Shown in pieces: positions 34,065 to 43,181 of a stretch of DNA of 64,000 nucleotides (its first letter is position 1; each line of letters opens with the position of its first letter). This DNA comes from a virus. The stretch lies in the IMG/VR virus record IMGVR_UViG_3300026488_000011, positions 121,492 through 185,491 of that record. One strand, written 5' to 3'. The notes beneath the pieces were generated by a model, which worked only from the letters and a program-made list of their open reading frames with translations, was not told the DNA's origin and made no database searches. Position numbers and translations under genes: made by a program.

Positions 34065-37000
34065 AGATTCTTTAAATAGATTACCGTAAGCGCTTAATAC
34101 ACTAATGTTAGGTTTGTCAATCAGGAAACCTCTCTGTAGTTTTCTAAATCCGTTAACGGACACTACATCGTTAAATTTTACGACTTTTGTAACTGTATTT
34201 ACATCATAATCTGTTAATTCAATATTGTTAGAATCTACTACTTTTATTTTCTTACTAAGTCTTAAAGACTCTGGAACCTGTGAAAGATCATAAGTTAATC
34301 TAATTTTCTTGTATTCTTCTTTAAATAGCTTTTGAATCTCTGAAGGAGATAACGATCTGTTAAAGATTCTTAGCTGGTCTATAGATCCGTTCAAATATGA
34401 ACTTAATGTATCTCCGTAACGATGAACACCTAATAGTCCAGTCATGCCATCGTTAAATATTAAGTCACCTGTATAAGCAACTGTGTATGATTTAACACCA
34501 TTAATCCACAAAGTAATTGTTTTAGCAGTTACATCATGAGTAATTGTTAGCAACTTAGGACTGTTAAAGATGTCTTTAGGAAAATAATATATCTTTTGCT
34601 CATTATCTTCCGTTCCTTTTACGGTAAATTCAAAATATATACTATCGCTACTTCCTACGAGTACGCCTCCCTTGCAATCAGCGCTGCTTCCATCAGTGTC
34701 TAAATTTCTGATATTTAAAAACGTACCAGATCCATCAGATTGGAACCATCCAGAAACGGTGTATGACTTTTGTGTAAACACGTCGTCCAGATTACCTATG
34801 TTGATATAAGTATTTCCATCGAAATAGGCAGCATCGTCGTACTTACCAAGAGTGTAAAGTTCATTTCCGTTCCAAGTAGGATTATAATTGCCTAACTTGT
34901 CCTCTATGTTACCATCCATAGGCATGAATAATACAGCAGAATTATCTCCAAATGGATCAGGGTTATTTACTGTGCTGTCTAGTACTAACTCACCATTACC
35001 AATGCTAGTACCGGCATCTGTAATAATGTTAAAATCTTTATTTGCTATATCCACGATTTCTGGTTCTAAGATTTCTGCTTCGCTATCTGTCTTTGTTAAA
35101 ATGTTTTTAGGCCTATGCATAGGTAGTAAAACCCCTAGTCCTTCTACTGCAATCTCGCTAGGTACTATTATTCTTTTAATTTGTTCCTTGTAGAGACTGT
35201 ATACCTCGTCACTATTTAATACTCTACCAGTAATTCTAATTTGATCAATTTTATCTCCTGCAGATAAGAAATTATTATAGACCGTACTACCGTTATTATC
35301 ATCAATATCAGCGCCGAATACAATTGGTGTATTTATTATACTTCCAGGAATTTCAAAGAGATCCTCTGCTACTAGTTTTCCGTTAATACAAATGTTTCCA
35401 TTGTTGGTAACTACAATGTGATGCCATTTACCAGTAGTGAAATAATCATCCAGACTGGTTATAAATTTAGGATTTTCAGTACCAGCAACTACTGCGTATG
35501 TTGTTCCTACATTCCCGTTATGTGTACTCACTGCTACATTCTTCCATAATTGGAGTGTGTTTGAATTATCTTTACTAATAGTGAATATGGTTGTGTTATC
35601 GTTATTATCAGTAGTATTTTCTAGAGGATCGGTAGCTGGATAATACCAAAAACTTAATGAGAATTCATCTGGTAATGTATCAATATTTGTCTTTAGATAG
35701 CTGCTTCCATCGTATAGCAGTGCCTTGCCTCCGAATACTCCGTCGTCATATTGCTCAGTACCTATTACTTCTGCTGTATGATTTCCTGTAAGATCTTCTG
35801 TAGTAGACTTATCAAATGTAAATACTGCTACAACTTCACTATCTTCATTTTCAAATACATTAGCTTTACTAAGTGTACCTTCTAGGGTAATATCATCTTT
35901 AGTTAGTACCTTAGAACCTTTAGTAGTTAATAATATGTCTTCCTCGTCAACATTTGTAATAGGCAGGGCATTACTCTTAATAACGTTATCAGAACCTAAC
36001 TTCATTTCTACTGGTACAGTCTCAAACGTACTAAATACTTCTTCATCAGTATGGAATGCAAGTTTATCATTGCCTTTAAACGTTATTAATTTTGGTTCTT
36101 CTTCTAAGTTTAGATTTGAAATATCGTACACGTTACACTTCAATGCTTCATTGTACACTATAGAAGCTTCATTATCGTTTAGCACTTTCTTAAACAATCT
36201 TACTTGGTCTATGTAGCCCGTTACTGATATATTATATTTCGCGTCATATCTAGTTAAGATACCTAATTCAATAAGGTAATTGGATTCTTCGTTGCCTCCA
36301 CTATACAACCAGTCTTTGTTACTAGCACTTACAGTGTCCCCGAATACTAATTCGCCATTTATATAAATATTTAGATACCCAGTTGATTTATTGTATCCTG
36401 AAGTAACATGGTACCACTTATCAGGATCAATCTTAAACCCGGTTTTTGTCCATGTCCAGTTATCTTCACCTGCTGCGTATACTAGTTCACCATCACTGTC
36501 GATACCTAATTCATAAAGACGATAACCAGCATTAAGCAATGTGATATCGTATGTAGTGTCTCCGACTGTTGGATAATCGCCATTCCAGTTAAACCAGAAA
36601 CTCACTGTTAATTCATCATCGAGATAATCTGCTAACTTAGTAGATACACCGAATCTATGGTCTGGGTTAACTTTCAAGGCGTACCCGTATTTACCATTAG
36701 TAAACAGCGGGGTCACGTCGGCAGGATCTGGCGTGTCAGTATTATTATACGTGTTACCATCGGTTACTCTACCTGGGATATACTTAAATTCATTATCTAT
36801 GTTACCTTCGAATCTAAATAGTCCTATAGCCGAACGATCGCCTAATATATCTAGATACGTGACTCCTGCGCCATTTATAGTATTATAATCAATAAACGAA
36901 GCCTCTGTTTCCTCCATAGTATTGTCGTTTTTTATTAATAGCAAGTTTTTATTTTTACTTAACTTCATCATTATTTCGTCTATAACGCTTTCATCAGTCA

Positions 37001-37211
37001 CCGGCCTACATATATCACGAACTGCATTATAAGGCAAAACTACCTTGTCTTTTCCATATGGAAATAGTCTAAAACCTTTAGTAGTTAAGCTATTATCTTT
37101 AACACTAGTCCAGTTCTTATCTGTCGCGTCTTGCTCTACATATGTTTCCGCGTAAAACGCCTCTTTTGTTTTATCATAGATCCTGTTTTCAGGTGTAAAT
37201 AAAATATTCAT
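34059..37211 (-). CDS. Second tail-fibre/adhesin with three LamG-like lectin domains
   Basis: This 1050-residue paralogue of 25534-28419 has LamG-like domains at about 125-355, 450-690 and 765-985. Repeat landmarks are DGNIEDKLGNYNPTWNGNE, AAYFDGNTYINIG and SIDQLRIFNRSLSPSE, with diverged versions in the other two (YIDQVRLFKKVLND, KIDQIRITGRVLN). Both proteins share an N-terminal block around SVKDNSLTTKGFRLFP/SLRDNKVNIRPKEIPL and a C-terminal block FRKLQRGFLIDKP/YRAVQRGLVIEEP. Glycan binding at the fibre tip is the likely role. Confidence 0.75.
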   Translation of the reverse strand: MNILFTPENRIYDKTKEAFYAETYVEQDATDKNWTSVKDNSLTTKGFRLFPYGKDKVVLPYNAVRDICRPVTDESVIDEIMMKLSKNKNLLLIKNDNTMEETEASFIDYNTINGAGVTYLDILGDRSAIGLFRFEGNIDNEFKYIPGRVTDGNTYNNTDTPDPADVTPLFTNGKYGYALKVNPDHRFGVSTKLADYLDDELTVSFWFNWNGDYPTVGDTTYDITLLNAGYRLYELGIDSDGELVYAAGEDNWTWTKTGFKIDPDKWYHVTSGYNKSTGYLNIYINGELVFGDTVSASNKDWLYSGGNEESNYLIELGILTRYDAKYNISVTGYIDQVRLFKKVLNDNEASIVYNEALKCNVYDISNLNLEEEPKLITFKGNDKLAFHTDEEVFSTFETVPVEMKLGSDNVIKSNALPITNVDEEDILLTTKGSKVLTKDDITLEGTLSKANVFENEDSEVVAVFTFDKSTTEDLTGNHTAEVIGTEQYDDGVFGGKALLYDGSSYLKTNIDTLPDEFSLSFWYYPATDPLENTTDNNDNTTIFTISKDNSNTLQLWKNVAVSTHNGNVGTTYAVVAGTENPKFITSLDDYFTTGKWHHIVVTNNGNICINGKLVAEDLFEIPGSIINTPIVFGADIDDNNGSTVYNNFLSAGDKIDQIRITGRVLNSDEVYSLYKEQIKRIIVPSEIAVEGLGVLLPMHRPKNILTKTDSEAEILEPEIVDIANKDFNIITDAGTSIGNGELVLDSTVNNPDPFGDNSAVLFMPMDGNIEDKLGNYNPTWNGNELYTLGKYDDAAYFDGNTYINIGNLDDVFTQKSYTVSGWFQSDGSGTFLNIRNLDTDGSSADCKGGVLVGSSDSIYFEFTVKGTEDNEQKIYYFPKDIFNSPKLLTITHDVTAKTITLWINGVKSYTVAYTGDLIFNDGMTGLLGVHRYGDTLSSYLNGSIDQLRIFNRSLSPSEIQKLFKEEYKKIRLTYDLSQVPESLRLSKKIKVVDSNNIELTDYDVNTVTKVVKFNDVVSVNGFRKLQRGFLIDKPNISVLSAYGNLFKESD

Positions 37212-37222
37212 GTTCTCTCCTT

Positions 37223-37948
37223 TTATCTCATTCCGTCTGTATTATCAGAGGTAGTTAAATATTCAAAGTTTACTGAATTATCTCCATCCATATACACAAT
37301 AGGATCATCGTTATTTATTATCTGGTCACTTACTTCAGGAACTAATTCAGCCTTTAAGTAAAATATCACAGGATCACTAATTAAGTAACCCGGCTTAGCT
37401 GCTGCTAATTTAATTTCTATTGTAGTAGATTCTGATATATTCTCCAAATTGATTAGTAGTTTATTATTATTTAAGACAGCTTCACCTGCACTAGTAAAGA
37501 CATAATATATAGATTTAGGATCATAATTTAGAATATTATATTCCGCTACTGTTCCAACGTAGACTTTACTAGGTCCACTGACCTTAGGTGTTTCAGTTAT
37601 ATACTTATCTAAGTTTATTTGTGCTGCTACTTCTGGTAATGTATCTAGCCAACCGCTTCCATCAAAAAACTTGAGTTTTTTATCGTTAATGTCTAAGTAA
37701 TAATCTCCTGGTTGTAATGGAGCTCCATCTGGTCTACTCGAAGGTGTTCCTTCATATGCTCCAATATATCTTTTACCAAATACATTAATCAGTTTACTAA
37801 TATTAGGTATCTTCTTTTCAATAACATTGCCTAATTGGTCTCTTACCACCCACATGATATCTTTATCATTTACTGGGTCTAGGAGATCATTCAGTACTTT
37901 GCTGATGTTTATCACATTCTCGGATATCGTTCTCCATGGTAATGCCAT
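37223..37948 (-). CDS. Short fibre protein with shared N-terminal anchor domain (second copy)
   Basis: In this 241-residue protein, residues 1-105 are nearly the same as in 28434-29285: MALPWRTISENVINISKVLN, KRYIGAYEGTP and GDYYLDINDKKLKFF. The DNA around the two start codons is also closely alike, pointing to recent duplication. The C-terminus is an Ig-like domain (SGPSKVYVGTVAEYNILNYD). As in the other copy, the gene is followed 11 bases later by a LamG giant fibre. The start follows AAGGAG. Confidence 0.65.
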   Translation of the reverse strand: MALPWRTISENVINISKVLNDLLDPVNDKDIMWVVRDQLGNVIEKKIPNISKLINVFGKRYIGAYEGTPSSRPDGAPLQPGDYYLDINDKKLKFFDGSGWLDTLPEVAAQINLDKYITETPKVSGPSKVYVGTVAEYNILNYDPKSIYYVFTSAGEAVLNNNKLLINLENISESTTIEIKLAAAKPGYLISDPVIFYLKAELVPEVSDQIINNDDPIVYMDGDNSVNFEYLTTSDNTDGMR

Positions 37949-37958
37949 TTTATTCTCC

Positions 37959-38435
37959 TTAAATTGTTTTAGCTGTACTGTATATAATAGTAGCTACAGT
38001 GTTAGTTAATAATTCATTAGCCACATCATGTACCTCTTCTAAACTATCATTTAGCTCTAATACGTAATTTTCAGATAGTACTGGTTCTAACTCATTGGCA
38101 GTAGTTTTATCAGCTACGTATGGTAAACTATTTAATCTAAACTGTACAGGATTACCATCTGCATCTTCGAAATTAAGTGTAACCATTACATTATATTCTA
38201 CACCTACTCTGAAAAGTGATTTATCGACGTATAGTACAGTTAAGTTGTCTGTATCGTTAGGTCTATCTATTACAGGATTATTATTTTCATCTTCTACATA
38301 CCAACTAGTAGAAGTATGAGTGTATCCGTCTTTTACATCCAGGTTTAATATTTTATATTTGAATTTTCCTTCAGGAATACCTGGATCAGTAGTGTTAACC
38401 TCTATATAAGGTATGCCATTTACTGGTATTAACAT
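37959..38435 (-). CDS. Small Fn3-like fibre-block protein
   Basis: This 158-residue beta-sandwich-like protein has the segment TSTSWYVEDENNNPVIDR. It echoes ATDWIIEDSEGTVIWER in 42305-43093 and VTNWIIEDSNNNVVWSS in 62897-63820, so the three probably share a fold. I start it at 38435, where AAGGAG precedes ATG, rather than at 38459. It lies between an anchor protein and a DUF4376-like protein in the fibre operon. The exact role is unknown. Confidence 0.5.
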   Translation of the reverse strand: MLIPVNGIPYIEVNTTDPGIPEGKFKYKILNLDVKDGYTHTSTSWYVEDENNNPVIDRPNDTDNLTVLYVDKSLFRVGVEYNVMVTLNFEDADGNPVQFRLNSLPYVADKTTANELEPVLSENYVLELNDSLEEVHDVANELLTNTVATIIYSTAKTI

Positions 38436-38462
38436 ATTATCTCCTTTATTAGAATTCAAGTT

Positions 38463-38495
38463 AAGACGACAGGAGCACTAGCTCTCTGCCGTCTT
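38463..38495 (-). terminator. Imperfect hairpin after gene 38478-39035
   Basis: A 13-base stem (AAGACGACAGGAG with TCTCTGCCGTCTT) has one mismatch and one G-U pair. Its loop contains the stop codon. On the minus strand AACTTGAATTCT follows, so termination is probably weak. Confidence 0.5.
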
Positions 38496-39035
38496 TATAA
38501 CTAATGTTTTATTATCAAAATCTATACTAGCGTTAATGGCTTTTTCTAAATCAGTCAATGCATTAATCTGTTCTTCAATAGTCCATTTAGTTTTATATAC
38601 TTCCTGACCTGCTAAAATGATTTCTTTTTTAATAGCTTTTAAATCAGCTTTAGTTACAGTAACGAATGTGTTATCGGCTAATCTGAATTCCACTGTATCG
38701 GTATCATCTTCTAAAATAGATAAGAGTCCGTCAATATTTGTAAGGGCTTTATAACCCGCATCTATATCTTTATCTATAGTAGTAGAATGAATTGTCGATT
38801 TTTGTAATCTATTCTCTGTAATAGTTTTAAGTTTATTTAATAATTTGTTTTTAAAGTACTCTAATCTTTCTTCGTTTGTAAAGGCAGGTTCAGGTATATT
38901 ACCTGCCTCGATCCATTTTTGAATTAGTCTGTAAATCTCATTGTTAGTGTCCAGCGGTACAAACATGCTGTTGTACATATAACCAGTCAAGTCTCCTGTT
39001 TCTATGTTCCTGATTTCTTTAATCCTACCAATCAT
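38478..39035 (-). CDS. DUF4376-like tail-fibre assembly protein
   Basis: In this 185-residue protein, residues 85-185 have the DUF4376 look: GYKALTNIDGLLSILE, VEFRLADNTFVTVTKADLKA and KTKWTIEEQINALTDLEKAI. The N-terminal part (SMFVPLDTNNEIYRLIQKWI) reads like the XPxdxxNxxYxxxxxWixxGN region that begins many tail-fibre assembly proteins. It is encoded directly downstream of the receptor-binding-like 39047-40150 gene, as expected for a fibre chaperone. AAGGAT is the ribosome binding site. Confidence 0.6.
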   Translation of the reverse strand: MIGRIKEIRNIETGDLTGYMYNSMFVPLDTNNEIYRLIQKWIEAGNIPEPAFTNEERLEYFKNKLLNKLKTITENRLQKSTIHSTTIDKDIDAGYKALTNIDGLLSILEDDTDTVEFRLADNTFVTVTKADLKAIKKEIILAGQEVYKTKWTIEEQINALTDLEKAINASIDFDNKTLVIKTAES

Positions 39036-39046
39036 TCTTTATCCTT

Positions 39047-40150
39047 CTAAAAATGTGTTGTTACTGTATTCACATCTGTCTCATTATAGATTTCCGAGTC
39101 GATATAAACAATAGTGTAACCCATAGCATCATTTGTTGCAAAGTTGCCTTCAGAATCTCTAGGGATATACGCTTTATTACCTATCAAGACGCATTGACGT
39201 GTATCTATGAAGTTAATCTCATTCATAGAGACTACATATACATCAACATCCGCAAAAGCTTGCGTGTCATTAGTCCAATACGCCATTTTTCCTCTAGCGC
39301 CTGTTTCAGGAGATTTAAAGCCTATTATTGGATGATTTCTTTTTACCTGTTTGAAATAAACTATACCGAATGTATCGTCATCAAAATCAGCTTTTAATAC
39401 CGCTGTGGATATTTTCTCGAAATATCTCATGCATCTATTTAGTTCTACATCAAAAGGTATGGCTTCTGGTGCAGATGCTTCAGTACCTGGTTCTAACTGA
39501 ACATATTTAAAACTAACCTTTAACCCACTGCTAGGCGTTAAGGCGCTATCGCACCATTTATCAGTATTATCCCAGTTTTCTGCTTTGCCGCCTATGAATT
39601 TGCTTCTTGCCTCAGAAATAATGAAGTTTACTCTTCCTCCTTCGTCTATAGCCGATACTCCATCCTCATACTGTTTATCAACGCGCGGTATCTTTAATAC
39701 TATCTTATTATCTGTATTTGCTTTTAGATAAAATTCCTTATAGTATATGTATTCGCCGTCTACTTCCGTGCCTTTAGTAGTTAAACTTACGAAGACAGAA
39801 ATCTTTATATCTCTATTTGGATTAATTAATGCTGATAGAACAGAATCCTCTGTACTATACGGTAAAAACCATCTTTCTATTCTTTGCATTAAATTTATGT
39901 AATCAGTATCGGCAGTGTAGTCATCGTTTAACGTAATTGTTAGACCTGACTCATTAGTCACTAGTGCTGCTTTATCCGATCCATTTTTGCTATCGTATAC
40001 TATCCATCTATCAGCGGTTACTACTTTATTTTGCTGGAATTGCAGTCCTCTCTGCCAAACATTAAATCTACCGTTTATTATTCTATTCTTAAATCCCGTA
40101 AAAGACGGGATTAAGTTAGGGACTTGAGAGTTTTGAAGTGCTTTGCTCAT
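39047..40150 (-). CDS. Tail-fibre / receptor-binding protein
   Basis: This 367-residue protein opens with FKNRIINGRFNVWQRG and TADRWIVYDS, a common phage-fibre module (IINGxFxxWQRGxxF...ADRW). It has a jelly-roll core to about residue 210 and YVQLEPGTEASAPEAIPFD then ELNRCMRYFEK, the typical end of that module. About 120 variable residues remain at the C-terminus. Proteins with this module are often receptor-binding subunits in marine and other phages. The DUF4376-like gene that follows may be its chaperone. Confidence 0.7.
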   Translation of the reverse strand: MSKALQNSQVPNLIPSFTGFKNRIINGRFNVWQRGLQFQQNKVVTADRWIVYDSKNGSDKAALVTNESGLTITLNDDYTADTDYINLMQRIERWFLPYSTEDSVLSALINPNRDIKISVFVSLTTKGTEVDGEYIYYKEFYLKANTDNKIVLKIPRVDKQYEDGVSAIDEGGRVNFIISEARSKFIGGKAENWDNTDKWCDSALTPSSGLKVSFKYVQLEPGTEASAPEAIPFDVELNRCMRYFEKISTAVLKADFDDDTFGIVYFKQVKRNHPIIGFKSPETGARGKMAYWTNDTQAFADVDVYVVSMNEINFIDTRQCVLIGNKAYIPRDSEGNFATNDAMGYTIVYIDSEIYNETDVNTVTTHF

Positions 40151-40160
40151 TATCTTCTCC

Positions 40161-40604
40161 TTACTTTATCTTCTCTAATATATTAATTAAATCACTAACA
40201 GATTCAGCATTATTAACTTCTGATATTAATAACTCTGAATTATTCAAAGCTTCTAAAACTAATTCAGTGGTATTTAAAGCTAGATTGCTGTCAGAATAAC
40301 CATTTTCGCTCATAGTCAATAAGTTAGTAAATATATTTTTCTCTGTCTCTGTTAGGATGTTTAAGTCAGGATTCAAATCGTTTATCAATTTAGCCAACAG
40401 GGAAATCAATTTACTATTTACAGCACTTAATTTAGTGTTCCCGCCTATATTGTTTTTTATGTAATCACCTGTTCTCCAGTTTATAGTATTTAATACTAAG
40501 ATTTTGGCTCTATCTAGATCTTCTCCTAGTAGTTTTAAAGCTCGATCCTCAGTTATATTATTATAAATCGCGTTTTTATCTACCCATAAATATCTAATCA
40601 TCAT
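40161..40604 (-). CDS. Hypothetical helical protein in the fibre block
   Basis: This 147-residue, predominantly helical, Asn/Leu-rich protein has no family recognised. It is eight to ten bases from both neighbours in the fibre operon, so it is clearly co-transcribed and perhaps a fibre accessory protein. AAAGGACG is the ribosome binding site. A repetitive LNTTELVLEALNNSELLISE stretch is the only notable feature. Confidence 0.45.
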   Translation of the reverse strand: MMIRYLWVDKNAIYNNITEDRALKLLGEDLDRAKILVLNTINWRTGDYIKNNIGGNTKLSAVNSKLISLLAKLINDLNPDLNILTETEKNIFTNLLTMSENGYSDSNLALNTTELVLEALNNSELLISEVNNAESVSDLINILEKIK

Positions 40605-40612
40605 GCGTCCTT

Positions 40613-41383
40613 TTACCAGTCTAATTTAGCATCATTACTATTATCTATATCTATTAGAGCATTCTGATATGCTCCGTTAGAGTCTGTCTTCACACCATAA
40701 ACTTTGTATATAGTATCAGTATCAAAACCATTGCTATATCCTGATAGTCTGGCAGTAGAAAAATTGATATCAACTAAGGCTAACGTGTCTATTGCCTTAA
40801 TACCGCAATTGTTAAACACTACGTCGCCAGACGAATCATCTCTTATAGAAACTACGCAATGTGATCCTGATTCTATTCTACAGTTTTGAAACATGACTCC
40901 GGTTGCACCAAAAACATCTATAAGAGAGAAATGATTACTCTTACTATAATTAGTGTCGCCTTGCTCTCCGTAAAGAAATACATTGTAAAAATATGTAAAT
41001 ATATTGTTAGCACCAGGTGATAACGAGTACGCTAAACGGTGACCATCTGCTACCTTTGAAGCAATCTCTATCCTAGGCTGTTCACTCGCCGATAAAGCCG
41101 TGTCAGATAGAGCGGTTATGTGTAAAATAGGCGTCCTTATGATAGGATTCCAATCACCTTCTGTAGCTGTATCGACCCTGTATGTCTTACCAGGAAGAAG
41201 ATATATTACGCCATGCACGCAATGACTGTCGTTAAGAAAGTCTAGAGCATGAGGTATTGTATCTATTGGTCTATTTTCAGTACCGTCGCCGTCAGGACTA
41301 CCGTTGTCCGGATCCACTATCACTGTTTTGAATCTAGTATCAACTGTTTGAGTTGTTAAAATATCAGAAAATTTTCTATACAT
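40613..41383 (-). CDS. Beta-helix (pectate-lyase-like) fibre protein
   Basis: This 256-residue protein starts its main domain with VIVDPDNGSPDGDGTENRP and IDTIPHAL, the classic entry of parallel beta-helix proteins (V-D-xxxG-x-D-xDGT-xxxPF-xTIxxAL). It continues with short rungs such as FSLIDVFGATGVMFQNCRIE and CVVSIRDDSSGDVVFNNCGI. No catalytic triad of a known depolymerase is evident, so it may be structural or a glycan-binding tailspike. AAGGAGTGA precedes the ATG. Confidence 0.65.
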   Translation of the reverse strand: MYRKFSDILTTQTVDTRFKTVIVDPDNGSPDGDGTENRPIDTIPHALDFLNDSHCVHGVIYLLPGKTYRVDTATEGDWNPIIRTPILHITALSDTALSASEQPRIEIASKVADGHRLAYSLSPGANNIFTYFYNVFLYGEQGDTNYSKSNHFSLIDVFGATGVMFQNCRIESGSHCVVSIRDDSSGDVVFNNCGIKAIDTLALVDINFSTARLSGYSNGFDTDTIYKVYGVKTDSNGAYQNALIDIDNSNDAKLDW

Positions 41384-41393
41384 ACATCACTCC

Positions 41394-42278
41394 TTATTGA
41401 CTAATTAGCCATTTATCTATATCTGCAAAATAAACTAATTCAAATTTACCGTATTTGATATCCAAAACAATACCATCACTGTCATTTATTTGTTTACCAT
41501 TGCCCTCTAGATGCACATTATTTACATCAAAATTCCCTGCATAATCATGGACACACAATCTTGCTCCGTCAGCAGGATTTGATGGTAGTTTTAAGTTAAC
41601 TTCACCATCAGTAGTATCTACTAGTAAATACATACCGTTCTCTAGTACAATACTATTAGCATTGTCTGGATTTACTGTAGTTGTTTTATTAACTACCAAT
41701 CTATCTATTGTATCTTTGTCATATGTGTCAGCTACACTAAAGCTACCTAGAGCCATTACATAGATTTCATCATTTTCAGCAGGAGCTTCTTTAAACTTAA
41801 TAGTAGTGAAATCATCTGCAGTAACATCGTTAGTTACATTTACCCCGTTTAAGTAAACTTGAATATTTCCTACATTATAGCCTCCATCTACAGTAAAGAC
41901 AGTAGTTTGTCCATCCCCTACAAACGTTTGAGACTTACTAATAGCATCTACATATCCTACAGCAATTTCCCAACCGTTACTAGTATACACATACATCTTA
42001 TTATCTGTAGTATTGAAATACAGGTCTCCTAATTGTAGAGCGGTACCATCTGGCTTAGTAACTGGATCTTTGTCATATGCTCCTAAATACTTTTTACCAT
42101 ATATTTCAAATAACTTAGCTACATTGGGTACGTTAACTTCTATAATATTACCTTCCTCATCCTTTACTACCCAAGAGACATCTTTAGGTGTCTCCATATC
42201 CAATAGGTCATTGAGGACCTCAGAAACATTTATCACGTTTTCAGTTATTACTTCCCATGGAAGAATAGGTGCTGCCAT
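41394..42278 (-). CDS. Anchor-domain fibre protein with fibre-repeat modules
   Basis: In this 294-residue protein, residues 1-110 are the fourth copy of the shared anchor domain (LPWEVITENVINVSEVLNDL, KKYLGAYDKDP, GDLYFNTTDNKMYVY). A common phage-fibre module follows (FVGDGQTTVFTVDGGYNVG, IQVYLNGVNV, FKEAPAENDEIYVMALG), then a C-terminal LEGNGKQIN/FELVYFADIDKWLISQ segment similar to tail-protein beta-rolls. It is likely the virion-proximal element for the beta-helix fibre that follows. AAGGAG precedes the ATG. Confidence 0.65.
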   Translation of the reverse strand: MAAPILPWEVITENVINVSEVLNDLLDMETPKDVSWVVKDEEGNIIEVNVPNVAKLFEIYGKKYLGAYDKDPVTKPDGTALQLGDLYFNTTDNKMYVYTSNGWEIAVGYVDAISKSQTFVGDGQTTVFTVDGGYNVGNIQVYLNGVNVTNDVTADDFTTIKFKEAPAENDEIYVMALGSFSVADTYDKDTIDRLVVNKTTTVNPDNANSIVLENGMYLLVDTTDGEVNLKLPSNPADGARLCVHDYAGNFDVNNVHLEGNGKQINDSDGIVLDIKYGKFELVYFADIDKWLISQ

Positions 42279-42304
42279 AAATTCTCCTTATAAATTATTA
42301 TCTA

Positions 42305-43093
42305 TTAATTGTTTTCAGTATCATCATTCTCTTCAGTATCATAGCAAAGGCTACTACCAATCGTACATGCAACTAATTTACTTAAAGTCTCGTTTAGTTG
42401 TTCTTCTAAGTATCTTACTCTGTCTAATAATTCAGCATTTTGTTGTAATAAAGTATCATCAGTTGTACCGCTAACAACTGAAGATGGTGAAAGTTTAGGA
42501 TCCGTAATTATTAACAATTTACCATAGTTACTTACAGAGTTAGTATCAGATATATGTCTTACTTTTAAGTAATAAGCTTTACCAGGTTTTAATATATCTG
42601 CTGGTAATCTGATTCCGGTAAGATTATGTTTATCTCTTAATCTTTCCCAAATAACGGTACCTTCACTGTCTTCAATAATCCAATCAGTAGCTAAATGATT
42701 ACCTACACCCATGAAAAGTGTAAAGTCGCTAGTCTTAATCTTGAACCCGCCTAATGGTGTGTTTACATTACTAATATCGTCTAACCATACTTTAGGCGTG
42801 ATAATTATTGTGTTATTAAAACTAAATCCATCACCGTTTTTAGTAACCACTGAAGGTCTGCTCCAATCTGTTTCTCGACCATCGCTAAAATGTAATTTAT
42901 GTCTTACATAGTAGACATCATCCTTAGTAAGAGGTAAATCTACTCTAAGACTGAGTAGATTCTCTTTATCCTCTTGATCATCTATTAATAATTCGCTAAA
43001 ATCCGGCTTTTCAGATATCTGCCAGCTAGTAGCAGTATGTTCTAAGTTATTTTGGGTAATTACCGGTGTAATATATATCGTAAATCCTGCCAT
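42305..43093 (-). CDS. Fn3-like tail protein (paralogue of 62897-63820)
   Basis: In this 262-residue protein, two fibronectin-III-like repeats occupy residues 1-100 and 105-215. Landmarks are HTATSWQISEKPDF, YYVRHKLHFSDGRETDWS, HLATDWIIEDSEGTVIWER and YYLKVRHISDTNSVSNYG. The protein at 62897-63820 shares all of these in order (ATDWQVAEDPDF, YFIKVSHVASSND). A C-terminal coiled coil (LLDRVRYLEEQLNETLSKL) suggests trimerisation. It is the first gene of the fibre operon, transcribed divergently from the ATP-grasp-like gene. Confidence 0.6.
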   Translation of the reverse strand: MAGFTIYITPVITQNNLEHTATSWQISEKPDFSELLIDDQEDKENLLSLRVDLPLTKDDVYYVRHKLHFSDGRETDWSRPSVVTKNGDGFSFNNTIIITPKVWLDDISNVNTPLGGFKIKTSDFTLFMGVGNHLATDWIIEDSEGTVIWERLRDKHNLTGIRLPADILKPGKAYYLKVRHISDTNSVSNYGKLLIITDPKLSPSSVVSGTTDDTLLQQNAELLDRVRYLEEQLNETLSKLVACTIGSSLCYDTEENDDTENN

Positions 43094-43181
43094 TTCTTAT
43101 TCCTTATTGTAAATTCCTAAAATCATTCATAGAAACTTTTACCCCGGGCTAATAGATGAAATAAACAATAAAGGAGAAATA

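Noticed and set aside
34888-35193. Long plus-strand open frames opposite the fibre genes
   Set aside because: They lack ribosome binding sites, have Ser/Ile/Leu-rich nonsense composition, and lie wholly inside well-supported minus-strand genes. They are shadows.
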